DNA of 22,039 bases from Acetomicrobium sp. UBA5826 (GTDB lineage: Bacteria > Synergistota > Synergistia > Synergistales > Acetomicrobiaceae), in assembly GCF_002433005.1 (NCBI RefSeq), contig NZ_DJHF01000009.1, forward strand, positions 90,522 to 112,560. Direction: 5' to 3'. Numbering within the stretch: position 1 is the stretch's first letter; the number at the start of each line of letters is the position of its first letter. The translations under genes were made by a program, and so were the position numbers. The notes below the pieces were generated by a model that worked only from the letters and a program-made list of their open reading frames with translations, was not told where the DNA came from and made no database searches. This document shows positions 1 through 7,234 of this stretch, in pieces.

Positions 1-204
1 TCACCCTTCGCTCTTGCGCCCGTTTAGGTAGATGCAAAGGGATCATCGTCTCCCCATATAATCGCCCATAGTTTATGTTAAGCAACAATAACACAATGTA
101 TACTGATTTGCAATGGGCAAAATTAAAAAGATTCCAAATAAATAATCCGTCATTTAGCATAAAGTATCAACGCATATCGGACAACGCATGGTTCAGCACG
201 TTCG
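1..204. other. AT-rich intergenic end of window, downstream of livF
   Basis: No convincing gene is seen. On the minus strand the last codons up to position 1 form only a 13-codon open stretch ending in TGA at 3-1, preceded by another stop at 45-43, so it cannot be assigned to a gene. The 8-base word ATGCGTTG occurs twice on the minus strand at about 170-190, just past the livF stop. No GC-rich hairpin followed by a T run was found, so the liv operon terminator is not identified. Confidence 0.4.
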
Positions 205-927
205 CTATTTCTTGAGCTTGCCGAGGTAAGCGGCCGTTACGTCGGGGTTTACCAGCAGGTCCTGAGAGCGGCCCTGAAGCACGATGCGACCCGTCTGCAG
301 GACGTATCCCCTGTTGGAAAGCATGAGGGCCTGCCTGGCGTTTTGCTCAACGAGCAGTATGGTCACTCCTTCCCCGTTGATGCGCTTTAATTCCTTGAAT
401 ATATCCCTAATCAAGATGGGGGCAAGTCCCAGCGACGGCTCGTCCAAGAGGAGCAAACGGGGGCGCGACATCAAGGCCCTCCCGATGGCGAGCATCTGCT
501 GCTCACCGCCGGAAAGGGTGCCCGCGTACTGGTCCTTTCTTTCCTGAAGCCTCGGGAAAAGGCCGTACACCCACTCCAAGTCTTCTTCAATCTGACGCAT
601 ATCCTTTCGCGGAAAGGCCCCTATCATCAAGTTTTCGTGGACGGTGAGGGGGCTGAATATCCGCCTGCCCTCCGGCACCAGCGATACGCCCTGGGCCACG
701 ACCTGATAGCTCCTTCTGGGAAGAGGCTTGCCGTCGAAGATCACCTCCCCCGATTCCCGGCGCACCACTCCCATGACGGCGTTAAGCAGGGTCGATTTGC
801 CTGCTCCGTTGGCGCCAATGACGCACACTATCTCGCCCTCGCGGACTTCCATAGAGACGCCGTGAAGCGCCCTGATGACCCCGTATGTGACGGAAAGGTT
901 TTGAACGGACAAAAGGGGTTCGGCCAT
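205..927 (-). CDS. livF: Branched-chain amino-acid ABC transporter ATPase LivF
   Basis: One of the two cytoplasmic ATPases that power high-affinity uptake of leucine, isoleucine, valine or related amino acids with LivG, LivH, LivM and the binding protein. The 240-residue product has a Walker A loop (GANGAGKS, about 38-45), the ABC signature LSGGEQQ (138-144) and Walker B LLLLDEP (158-164). The final AAYLGK tail is typical of LivF. The frame is open further upstream, but the ATG at 927 is chosen because GGAGGAGGT lies a few bases before it and homology begins there. It starts 2 bases after the livG stop, so the two are probably translationally coupled. It is the last gene of the operon. Family assignment is firm; the exact amino acid transported is not visible. 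Confidence 0.95.
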   Translation of the reverse strand: MAEPLLSVQNLSVTYGVIRALHGVSMEVREGEIVCVIGANGAGKSTLLNAVMGVVRRESGEVIFDGKPLPRRSYQVVAQGVSLVPEGRRIFSPLTVHENLMIGAFPRKDMRQIEEDLEWVYGLFPRLQERKDQYAGTLSGGEQQMLAIGRALMSRPRLLLLDEPSLGLAPILIRDIFKELKRINGEGVTILLVEQNARQALMLSNRGYVLQTGRIVLQGRSQDLLVNPDVTAAYLGKLKK

Positions 928-929
928 GT

Positions 930-1691
930 CTATACCTCCTCCCCCAGATAAGCGGCAAGCACTTCCGGGTGGCTTTGTATCTCGGCGGGGCTTCCCTCGG
1001 CGATCTTCGCCCCGAAGTTCATGCACACTATCCTCGGGCATATCTCCATGACAAGCTCCATGTGATGTTCTATCACTATGATGGTTATCCCAAGCTCCTG
1101 AGAGATGCGCCGTATCAGGGCGTTGAGCTCATCAACCTCCTCGGCGTTCATGCCCGCCGCAGGCTCGTCCAAAAGAAGAAGCTCCGGCTCCAGGGCCAGG
1201 GCTCGCGCTATCTCAAGCTTTCTTTGATGGCCATATGGGAGGGTGCCTGCAGCCTGGTGGGCCCTGTCGGCTATGCCTACTAGTTTCAAAAGCTCCATGG
1301 CCCGTTCCATGGCCCTTTGCTCACAGTGCCTCCATCTGCCGAGGTGAGTCAAGGCTTCGAGGAAGGAGTAGGATTCCTTTCTGCATGCCGTCATGACGTT
1401 TTCAACGCTTGAGGCCCTGGGAAAAAGGCGCAGGTTCTGGAAGGTGCGGGCAATCCCCTTGGGGATGATCTCGTGGGGCTTCATCTGAGAAATGTCTTCG
1501 CCCTTGAAGGTTATCTTTCCCCCGTCCAGGGGATAAAGACCCGTGATCAGGTTGAATACGGTGGTCTTTCCGGCTCCGTTTGGCCCTATCAACCCCAGGG
1601 TCTCGCCCTTTTCAATGGCAAACGACAGGCGATCGACGGCCTTAACGCCTCCGAAGAGCTTACTAACGTCTGAAAGTTCAAGCAAAGCCAC
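930..1691 (-). CDS. livG: Branched-chain amino-acid ABC transporter ATPase LivG
   Basis: Second ATPase of the liv importer, about 253 residues. It shows Walker A GPNGAGKTT, the degenerate LivG-type signature LPYGHQRKLEIARA, Walker B LLLLDEPAAGMN and a switch histidine in IEHHMELV. The AAGMN stretch after Walker B and the C-terminal AAYLG are characteristic of LivG. Two starts are possible. A GTG at 1691 is preceded by AGAGGTGA and agrees with homologues that begin near the LLELSDVSK strand. An upstream start at 1721 would overlap livM by 25 bases and has no better site. The Shine-Dalgarno sequence of the GTG start includes the livM stop codon, which implies coupling. The function is secure; the start is a judgement. 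Confidence 0.93.
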   Translation of the reverse strand: MALLELSDVSKLFGGVKAVDRLSFAIEKGETLGLIGPNGAGKTTVFNLITGLYPLDGGKITFKGEDISQMKPHEIIPKGIARTFQNLRLFPRASSVENVMTACRKESYSFLEALTHLGRWRHCEQRAMERAMELLKLVGIADRAHQAAGTLPYGHQRKLEIARALALEPELLLLDEPAAGMNAEEVDELNALIRRISQELGITIIVIEHHMELVMEICPRIVCMNFGAKIAEGSPAEIQSHPEVLAAYLGEEV

Positions 1692-1696
1692 CGACG

Positions 1697-2530
1697 TCAC
1701 CTCTTTCTCCGCAGGTTCCACAGCTCTTTGGATCCCATGATGCCCTCGGGCCTCAACACCATGATGGCCACGAGCACCCCGCCGTAGATGAGCATGCGGT
1801 ACTGCGATATGGGGCGAAAGAGCTCGGTGACTAGCGTAATTATGACGGAAGCCAAAAGCGTGCCGCTTAAGGAGCCCAACCCTCCGAAGACGACCATGGA
1901 CGTAAGCTCCGTCGACTTCATCATGTCGAACATCACGGGCTGGATAAAGGACATAAATCCGGCAAGAAGCGCCCCGGCAACTCCGCAGTAAAACCCGGAA
2001 ACGGCCAGGCTCAAGACCCTGTAGCGGGCAGTATTGTACCCCAGAAGGGAGGCGGCCAGGTAATCGTCGCGGCAGGCCTTGAAGGCCCTGCCGTAACGGC
2101 TGTTTATCAGGTTTACCATGACGATGGCCATCACCAAAAAGAAGGCCACTGCCACAGGCAGGGTGGTGAAGCCCTCAATGCCGGGGTAACCTCTGGCACC
2201 GCGAGTCACCGATTGCCAGTTTTCCAGGATAAGCCTGATGGATTCGACCAAGCCAATGGAGGCTATGGCGTAGTAGTCGCCCATCAGCTTCAAGGTCGGT
2301 ATGCCTATGAGGTAGGCCACGACCATGGCAAGCAGACCCCCCGCAAGTATCGCCAAAAACCAGTGGACGCCGTGCTCGACGGTCAGTATGCCTGCCGTGT
2401 AGGCACCGAGGGCCATGTAGGCGGCATGTCCCAGGCTAAATATGCCCGTAAAGCCCGTGAGCAGCGATACGCCCATGACCGCTATGGAATTTATGCACAG
2501 AAGGATGATTATTCCGCCAAAGTAGCCCAT
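1697..2530 (-). CDS. livM: Branched-chain amino-acid ABC transporter permease LivM
   Basis: Inner-membrane permease of the liv importer, 277 residues, strongly hydrophobic with about eight membrane spans. Family hallmarks are GFTGIFSLGHAAYMALGAY near residues 26-44, the GDYYAIASIGL stretch near 84-94, and FKACRDDYLAASLLGYN (about 150-166), which corresponds to the coupling loop that docks on the ATPases. GGLGSLSGTLLAS near 216-228 is also typical. It is slightly shorter at the N-terminus than enteric LivM, as is usual outside enterics. The ATG at 2530 has GAGGAGG about 8 bases upstream and lies 13 bases after the livH stop, inside the same transcription unit. Confidence 0.94.
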   Translation of the reverse strand: MGYFGGIIILLCINSIAVMGVSLLTGFTGIFSLGHAAYMALGAYTAGILTVEHGVHWFLAILAGGLLAMVVAYLIGIPTLKLMGDYYAIASIGLVESIRLILENWQSVTRGARGYPGIEGFTTLPVAVAFFLVMAIVMVNLINSRYGRAFKACRDDYLAASLLGYNTARYRVLSLAVSGFYCGVAGALLAGFMSFIQPVMFDMMKSTELTSMVVFGGLGSLSGTLLASVIITLVTELFRPISQYRMLIYGGVLVAIMVLRPEGIMGSKELWNLRRKR

Positions 2531-2543
2531 ACATCCATCCTCC

Positions 2544-3425
2544 TCAGACCTTTTCCGTGGGCTTTTTGCCGAAAAGCCCTGTAGGCTTTACCAGAAGCGT
2601 TATCACCAAAAGGGAAAAGACGACCAGGTCTCGAAGCTGGCTTGATATGAACCCAGCCGTCAGCATCTCGGCAAGCCCGAGAATCAGGCTTCCAACGACC
2701 GCCCCGGGAAGAGACCCAAGGCCCCCCACTACGGCGGCCACGAAGGCCTTTATGGTGATGCCGCCGAGCTGCGGATAGAGGGTGTAGCGTACGGACAAAA
2801 ATATGCCGCCCACAGCCGCCAGCATTCCCGCCACGAAAAACACGATGGATATGAGCAGGTTCACGTTTATTCCCATGAGGCCTGCCGTTTTAAGGTCAAA
2901 GGCCGCTGCCCTTATGGCAAGCCCCCATTTGCTCTTTACTATGAAAAGCTGAAGCCCCGTCAAGAATACGAAGGCCACGACCAAGGAAAGCAGATCAAAG
3001 GCACTGGTGGTGGTTAGCCCAAAGAGGTGCACGGGGTTGGTGGGTATGACGGGCGGAAGGGCCCTGAAGCGCCCGCCTGCGACTATGACGAATATGTTTT
3101 CAATCACTATGCTCATGCCAAGCGACGCTATGAGAAGATAGAGGGTAATATTGGTGCGCTCCCGTATGGGCTTGTAGGCTATCCGTTCGGTCAGGACGGC
3201 CGCTATGCCTGCGCCGAGCAGGGAAAGGCCGCCTGCCACCCAGATGTTGTTTCCCAGAACCGTCAAGGTGTAATAGCATATGTAGCCGCCGATGACCAAA
3301 AAACCGCCGTGGGCAAAGTTGGAAAAAAGGAGTATGGAGTATACCAGAGAGTACCCCACGGCTATCAGTGCATATACGGAACCCAGAGATATTCCGTTAA
3401 TGAGCTGTTGGGCCAGCGTTCCCAA
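2544..3425 (-). CDS. livH: Branched-chain amino-acid ABC transporter permease LivH
   Basis: Partner permease to LivM, 293 residues with about eight hydrophobic spans. It carries the LivH motifs NGISLGSVYALIAVGYSLVY (about 10-29), FAHGGFLVIGGY (37-48), the coupling-loop region RAAAFDLKTAGLMGINV (about 172-188) and VVGGLGSLPGAVVGS (about 233-247). The start is a TTG at 3425, with GAGGTGA about 5 bases upstream; no ATG in the first turn of the protein fits as well. The gene follows livK by 85 bases and precedes livM by 13. Start-codon choice aside, the call is firm. Confidence 0.94.
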   Translation of the reverse strand: MGTLAQQLINGISLGSVYALIAVGYSLVYSILLFSNFAHGGFLVIGGYICYYTLTVLGNNIWVAGGLSLLGAGIAAVLTERIAYKPIRERTNITLYLLIASLGMSIVIENIFVIVAGGRFRALPPVIPTNPVHLFGLTTTSAFDLLSLVVAFVFLTGLQLFIVKSKWGLAIRAAAFDLKTAGLMGINVNLLISIVFFVAGMLAAVGGIFLSVRYTLYPQLGGITIKAFVAAVVGGLGSLPGAVVGSLILGLAEMLTAGFISSQLRDLVVFSLLVITLLVKPTGLFGKKPTEKV

Positions 3426-3510
3426 AGGCCTTCACCTCGTCTCAGTCTTTTTAAAAAGAGGGGCGAGGAGCATTTGACCCCGCCCCGGTAAGGCAGTTAC
3501 AGCGATCTTA

Positions 3511-4662
3511 TTATTGCGGCCTGATCTTCTTGAAGAACCTGGCCTTGCCGTCCTTGCAAACGAGTATGACGGCGTCCTTGTCCTTTGGGTTGTGGTCCGT
3601 CGGGTCGATAGTTAGCACGGCGTGATGGAGCTGAAGGTTAGTGGTGTTTTCAAGGGCGTCCCTGATGGCCTTGCTGTCGGCCTTGCCCGCCCTCTTTATG
3701 GCGTCGGCCAGCCAGTAAACGGAGTCGTAGGCCAGCACGCCGTTTACGAACTCCTTGCATTCGTCGTTGTACTTCTTCTTGTAGGCCTCAAAGAAGGGCT
3801 GCATGGCGGGGTCCTCGGGGGCCACGTGGTTAACCCAGTAGGTGCCCTCCATGGCATCGCCGGCTATATCCCACATGAACTCGGCATATCCGTCGCCGCC
3901 TATGATCAACAGGTCCTTCATGCCCAATTCCCTTGCCTGCTTGATTATTAGCGCCATCTCCTTGCCCATGTTGGGAAGCACCAAGACGTCGGCTCCAGAG
4001 TTCCTGATCTCCGTCAGCTGTGCCCTGAAATCGACATCAACGCCGCCGCGGAATCCCTGATCGCTGACGGTCTGGCCGCCATAATCCTTGAAGTACTTCA
4101 TGAAGAACTCGCGAAGGCCCTGAGAGTATTCGTTGCCCACGTCGTAGAGTATGGCTGCCTTTTTCTTGCCCATCTCCTTGGCCGCAAGATAGGCCAACAC
4201 TGTCCCCTGATATGGGTCGGTGAAGCATATCCTGAAGGAATAGGGACGCACCTTGCCGTTGTTGTCCTCCGTCACCAGGGGGTTGGTCGAAACGGTACCG
4301 ATCTGAGACACCCCTGCTCGGTTTACCACCGGAGCCGTGGCGATGTTTATGCCGCTTCCGTTGGCCCCTATTATGGCGAGTACCTTATCCTGCTCTATCA
4401 TCCTGCGCACGGCGTTCACGGCATCCTCCGCCCTGGTCCTGAAGTCGTAGGGCACTATCTCGAGCTTCTTTCCCAACACGCCTCCCTGAGCATTGATCTC
4501 CTCTGCCGCCAATTGGGCCGATTTCAGCTCCGTCTGCCCGTAAGCGGCCCAATCGCCCGTGAGCGCGGCCAGATAACCTATCTTGATGGTATCCTGAGCC
4601 ATCGCCGCAGAGGCACCGAATATCAATGCAGCCATAACCAAACCCGCTATAATCCTCCTCAC
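3511..4662 (-). CDS. livK: Periplasmic branched-chain amino-acid binding protein (LivK/LivJ type)
   Basis: Solute-binding protein that captures the amino acid in the periplasm and delivers it to LivHM. Of its 383 residues the first 22 or so are a signal peptide (basic MRRI start, hydrophobic core, AMA cleavage motif before QDTIKIGY). The mature part begins with the type I binding fold seen in this family: GYLAALTGDWAAYGQ, then GKKLEIVPYD and the Ser/Thr-rich VSTNPLVT pocket region near residue 140. The start is a GTG at 4662 with GGGGGTGA upstream. The C-terminus ends PKDKDAVILVCKDGKARFFKKI, as in other LivK proteins. It is the first gene of the operon, as usual for the most abundant component. 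The ligand could be another amino acid or an amide, since the family is broad. Confidence 0.93.
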   Translation of the reverse strand: MRRIIAGLVMAALIFGASAAMAQDTIKIGYLAALTGDWAAYGQTELKSAQLAAEEINAQGGVLGKKLEIVPYDFRTRAEDAVNAVRRMIEQDKVLAIIGANGSGINIATAPVVNRAGVSQIGTVSTNPLVTEDNNGKVRPYSFRICFTDPYQGTVLAYLAAKEMGKKKAAILYDVGNEYSQGLREFFMKYFKDYGGQTVSDQGFRGGVDVDFRAQLTEIRNSGADVLVLPNMGKEMALIIKQARELGMKDLLIIGGDGYAEFMWDIAGDAMEGTYWVNHVAPEDPAMQPFFEAYKKKYNDECKEFVNGVLAYDSVYWLADAIKRAGKADSKAIRDALENTTNLQLHHAVLTIDPTDHNPKDKDAVILVCKDGKARFFKKIRPQ

Positions 4663-4722
4663 GCAATCACCCCCGTATTCTTGATCATTTCATGATGAAT
4701 TGGAATAGGGAATCCTTTTGCT

Positions 4723-4752
4723 ATTGTAAGAATTTATAGCCCTCCAGGTCAA
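4723..4752 (-). promoter_or_regulatory. Putative sigma-70 promoter of the liv operon
   Basis: On the minus strand TTGACC (4752-4747) is separated by 18 bases from TACAAT (4728-4723). It sits about 60 bases before the livK GTG start, in the 99-base gap after the YjbQ-family gene. It is the only good -35/-10 pair seen in that gap. No operator palindrome is obvious beside it. Confidence 0.55.
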
Positions 4753-4761
4753 CAAGCTATC

Positions 4762-5154
4762 TCAGGTTAGGGTCACATAAAAGCGCCTGTCCCTCGGACC
4801 GTCGAACTCGCAGAAAAATACGCCCTGCCAGGTGCCGAGCATTAAACGACCATCATGGATGGGTATGACCTGCGAGGCGCCGATGAGGCTAGACTTTATG
4901 TGGGCGTCGGAGTTACCTTCGAGGTGCGAATACTCTCCCTTACGCGGAGCCAGGTTCTTAAGCTGTCTCAAGATGTCCTCCCTGACGCTCGGATCGGCGT
5001 CTTCGTTTATCGTAACCGCCGCAGTGGTGTGAGGGACGTAAACCACACATAAGCCCTCCTTTATGCCTGAAAAGCTTACGTCCTCCTCCACCGTACGCGT
5101 AATGTCTATCAGCTCCTCGCGAGCCTTGGTGCGCAACGTATGAGCCATAAACAC
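4762..5154 (-). CDS. YjbQ/UPF0047 family protein
   Basis: Small cytoplasmic protein of the YjbQ (UPF0047) family, about 130 residues. Some members show weak thiamine-phosphate synthase activity, but the physiological role is unsettled. The signature is clear: VPHTTAAVTINEDADPSV in the first half and HLEGNSDAHIKSSLIG in the second, which supply the conserved His, Asn/Glu and Asp residues of the putative metal site. LGTWQGVFFCEFDGPR follows near the end. The start is set at GTG 5154 because GGAGG lies 8 bases upstream. An ATG at 5181 would add nine residues without a Shine-Dalgarno site, and an ATG at 5148 is spaced too far from GGAGG. It follows the toxin gene by about 35 bases and may share its transcript. 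Confidence 0.88.
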   Translation of the reverse strand: MFMAHTLRTKAREELIDITRTVEEDVSFSGIKEGLCVVYVPHTTAAVTINEDADPSVREDILRQLKNLAPRKGEYSHLEGNSDAHIKSSLIGASQVIPIHDGRLMLGTWQGVFFCEFDGPRDRRFYVTLT

Positions 5155-5189
5155 CTGAAACACCTCCGTAAAATGTTTCATACCGCAAC

Positions 5190-5549
5190 CTATCCGTCCA
5201 GGCCAAAGACGACCTTTAGGGCCTCGTCGATCTTTGACATCACGTCTTCTTCAAGCTCGCCGCGCACCCTGAAAAGGCGCTCGGCGTAATCGATGGGCCT
5301 GGTCTGCAGGCAGTCAGCGACGGATTTTTTGGTCAGCCCGTTTCGGGGGGTCGGATCTATTTCCACGTTTGTGATGATCCTGGCCTTCTTTTCGCTCCAG
5401 GCCGTTACGGGCACCACCTGAATAACGGGAACGCGCTCGTTGTAAACGTCGTTGGTAACGACCACGCAGGGGCGAACTTTCCCCGTCTCGGAGCCCTTCG
5501 TGGGATCAAGGTCGATGTCTATCACCATCCCCCGCTTTAACACACTCAT
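5190..5549 (-). CDS. MazF/PemK-family toxin (endoribonuclease)
   Basis: Toxin half of a type II toxin-antitoxin pair, about 119 residues from the ATG at 5549. Family features are the opening RGMVIDIDLDPTKGSETGKVRPCVVVTND, with the conserved G-x-E-x-x-K-x-RP segment, followed by VIQVVPVTA and a late hydrophobic strand-helix ending in KVVFGL. MazF proteins cut mRNA at short motifs to arrest growth; here that role is inferred from the family and the neighbour. The ATG overlaps the antitoxin stop as ATGA, so the toxin depends on antitoxin translation. The frame is open to 5582, but the upstream part overlaps the antitoxin and does not match the family. No truncation is seen, so the toxin is probably intact. 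Confidence 0.9.
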   Translation of the reverse strand: MSVLKRGMVIDIDLDPTKGSETGKVRPCVVVTNDVYNERVPVIQVVPVTAWSEKKARIITNVEIDPTPRNGLTKKSVADCLQTRPIDYAERLFRVRGELEEDVMSKIDEALKVVFGLDG

Positions 5550-5779
5550 GACGGCCACTCCGCGGTGTTTGCCTTCATCCATTCTCGGGACTCGGCGTCC
5601 TCTTCGTAAACTTGGGCGTAAAGGGCCGCCGATTCGCGCAAACGTCGATTGGCCATATCCTTCACATATAGATCAAGGGCAAAACGAACCATTTCGCTTT
5701 TGTCCTTGAATCCGAAGCGCTTAAACTGTTCAAGCAATTTGACGTGCGATTCATCGAGTCCGACCTTGACCTGTTTCAT
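5546..5779 (-). CDS. Ribbon-helix-helix antitoxin of the MazF-like toxin
   Basis: A 77-residue protein. The first 45 residues fit a ribbon-helix-helix DNA-binding fold: a basic strand MKQVKVGLDE, a helix HVKLLEQFKRFG, a turn with FKDKSEMVRFALDLYVK, then an extended acidic C-terminal tail (YEEDAESREWMKAN) of the kind that wraps around and blocks the toxin. The ATG at 5779 has GGAGG 6 bases upstream. It overlaps the toxin start by 4 bases and lies just after a palindrome that covers its promoter, which fits autorepression. RHH antitoxins of this sort are more often found with PemK/MazF proteins of Firmicutes and related phyla than the AbrB-type MazE of Escherichia coli. Confidence 0.85.
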   Translation of the reverse strand: MKQVKVGLDESHVKLLEQFKRFGFKDKSEMVRFALDLYVKDMANRRLRESAALYAQVYEEDAESREWMKANTAEWPS

Positions 5780-5783
5780 GTGA

Positions 5784-5864
5784 ACCCTCCTCTAGACCCT
5801 ATAATTGGGCCCAATAAATAGTGCCATTGGCAACTGCTATTATAGGGTCTAGAAAATGGAGGGT
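5784..5864. repeat. Long palindrome (probable operator) upstream of the antitoxin
   Basis: A perfect 15-bp inverted repeat, TCTAGACCCTATAAT at 5791-5805 and its complement at 5839-5853. It is extended outward by a 7-bp pair (ACCCTCC at 5784-5790, GGAGGGT at 5858-5864) after a 4-base bulge on the right. The left outer arm carries the antitoxin Shine-Dalgarno GGAGG, and the right inner arm carries the -10 box. The central 33 bases hold a further palindrome TTGGGCCCAA (5805-5814) and TGCCA/TGGCA at 5823-5833. The arrangement fits a multi-site operator for the RHH antitoxin. Confidence 0.7.
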
Positions 5865-5867
5865 CAA
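5839..5867 (-). promoter_or_regulatory. Near-consensus promoter of the toxin-antitoxin operon
   Basis: On the minus strand TTGACC (5867-5862) and a perfect TATAAT (5844-5839) are separated by 17 bases, about 60-90 bases before the antitoxin ATG. The -10 box lies inside the right arm of the palindrome at 5784-5864, so a protein bound there would block RNA polymerase. Confidence 0.75.
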
Positions 5868-5876
5868 GCCGGCGAG

Positions 5877-5903
5877 TTGCCTCACGAAAAACCTGGACGA
5901 AAG
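5877..5903 (+). repeat. Left terminal inverted repeat of the insertion sequence
   Basis: Begins TTGCCTCAC and runs through ACCTGGACGAAAGG. It pairs with the right end at 7187-7214 with one base of length difference and several mismatches. Confidence 0.65.
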
Positions 5904-5950
5904 GTTTACGATTTCTCCGGAGTCATTCACCCAGGAGGGAGGAAGGCACG

Positions 5951-7197
5951 GTGAGGCTGACGATGGGAACGAGGGACGAAATCCTGCGCACGATGGCGGA
6001 AGCATACAAGAATGCCACCAAGAAGGAAAAGGGCCGCATGCTTGACCATGTTGTGGAAGTTGCCGGGTACAACAGGGCCTATGCCTCCTACCGGCTGTGT
6101 CTGTACGGGAAAAGGCTCTTCCTGCGTGGTGCAGGCGGCAGGCAGGTGATCCTTGAGGCGGAGCGTAAAAAGCCTGTGAAGCGTCACGGGGGAAAGGGCA
6201 TCTATGGGCCTGAAGTAGAAAAGAAGCTCGTAAAGATATGACGCATCATGGACTACCCTTGCGGGAAACGTCTTGCAGCCAAGCTTCCGTGGCTGATCCC
6301 GAAGCTGGAACACCATAATGAGCTGGTTTTGGCCCCCCGGGATCAGCCAAAAGCTCCAGGAACTTTCCGCAGCCACCATAAACCGGATACTTTCTGGCAG
6401 GAAGAAGCGGATGCGGCTTAAGGCCCGCAGCGTCACGAAGCCCGGCACGCTTTTGAAGCAGAAGATCCCTGTGCGGACGTTCGCCGACTGGGACGATGCC
6501 AGGTCGGGCTTCATGGAGATGGACATGGTCGCCCACGAGGGAGGCAACCCCAGCGGCGAATATGCCTTGACCTTAAATCTCACCGACGTCTCCTCGGGGT
6601 GGACGAAGCTTCGGGCGGTCAAGAACAAGGCCCAGAAGTGGGTTTTCGAGGCACTGGGGCTGATTCGAAGCAGATTGCCCTTCCCGCTGCTCGGCCTGGA
6701 CTCGGACAATGACTCGGCCTTTACAACTATCATCTGTACGATTATTGCCAGGACGAAGACATCACCTTCACCCGGTCGAGGCAGTCAAGGGAAAACGACA
6801 ACTGCTTCGTGGAGCAGAAGAACTGGGCCGTCGCCAGAAGAGCCATCGGGTATGCAAGGTATGATACGGAAGAAAGGTGCATATCATGAATGACCTCTAC
6901 GAGGTGCTCAGACTGTACGTGAATATCTTCCAGCCCTCGGCTAAACTGGTATCGAAAAAACGGGTAGGGTCAAAGGTCGTAAAGCATTATGATAAGTTAG
7001 AGACGCCATATCAAAGGCTGCTGGAGTCTTCCTGTGTAGATGAGGCGACCAAGGAAGCCTTGCGGCAGGCTTACGAAACTCTCAACCCTGCCGATCTGAA
7101 ACGGAGGATCGACAGATTGAAAAGAAAGCTGGAACAATGCCACAAAAAGAAAAATGAAGCAAAGAAGGCTGCAGATAGAGAACCATCTTTCGTCTAG
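5951..7197 (+). pseudogene. Integrase-core (DDE) transposase, broken
   Basis: The protein is readable only by changing frame. It starts at GTG 5951 behind a GGAGGGAGGAAGG site and reads MGTRDEILRTMAEAYKNATK. An in-frame TGA at 6239-6241 replaces an expected Trp codon. A frameshift near 6310-6340 leads to ELSAATINRILSGRKK and KPGTLLKQ. A second near 6720 follows GLDSDND, and a third near 6885 joins the ARYDTEE segment to NDLYEVLRLYVNIFQP. The catalytic triad is still recognisable: Asp in MEMDMVAHEGG, Asp in GLDSDND, Glu in NDNCFVEQKNW. At least one nonsense and three frameshift changes mean no active transposase is made. The C-terminus, rich in Lys/Arg and probably helical, runs to 7197. Confidence 0.88.
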
Positions 7198-7214
7198 TTT
7201 CCTTTGTGAGGCAA
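7187..7214 (-). repeat. Right terminal inverted repeat of the insertion sequence
   Basis: Read on the minus strand it begins TTGCCTCAC and reaches CTAGACGAAAG, mirroring the left end. It overlaps the last codons and stop of the transposase remnant (stop at 7195-7197), as is common for compact insertion sequences. Confidence 0.65.
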
Positions 7215-7234
7215 TAGATAGTCCTCAACTTAAT

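Larger units (their letters stand above)
5877..7214 (+). mobile_element. Decayed insertion sequence with a DDE transposase remnant
   Basis: A roughly 1.34-kb element bounded by imperfect terminal inverted repeats. The left end (5877-5903) and the reverse complement of the right end (7214-7187) share TTGCCTCAC exactly and then, after one indel, GACGAAAG. No clear target-site duplication is seen beside them, so the insertion is old or an end is trimmed. It is the only plus-strand gene unit in the window apart from the IS256 remnant. It sits 10 bases from the -35 box of the toxin-antitoxin promoter and 20 bases from the malic enzyme stop. The transposase resembles integrase-core elements of the IS481/ISNCY type; the exact IS family was not determined. 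Confidence 0.75.

Noticed and set aside
1..45. Possible C-terminal end of another minus-strand gene (codons ending at position 1)
   Set aside because: Only 13 codons are open between two stops, so it cannot be told from chance.
3027..3491. A 154-codon plus-strand frame opposite livH
   Set aside because: It lies wholly antisense to a well-supported permease gene in GC-rich DNA, has no ribosome site, and has no recognisable motif.
5927..6733. A 268-codon open frame on the minus strand opposite the transposase
   Set aside because: It is the antisense of a DDE transposase whose catalytic motifs read on the plus strand, and its own translation resembles no family.
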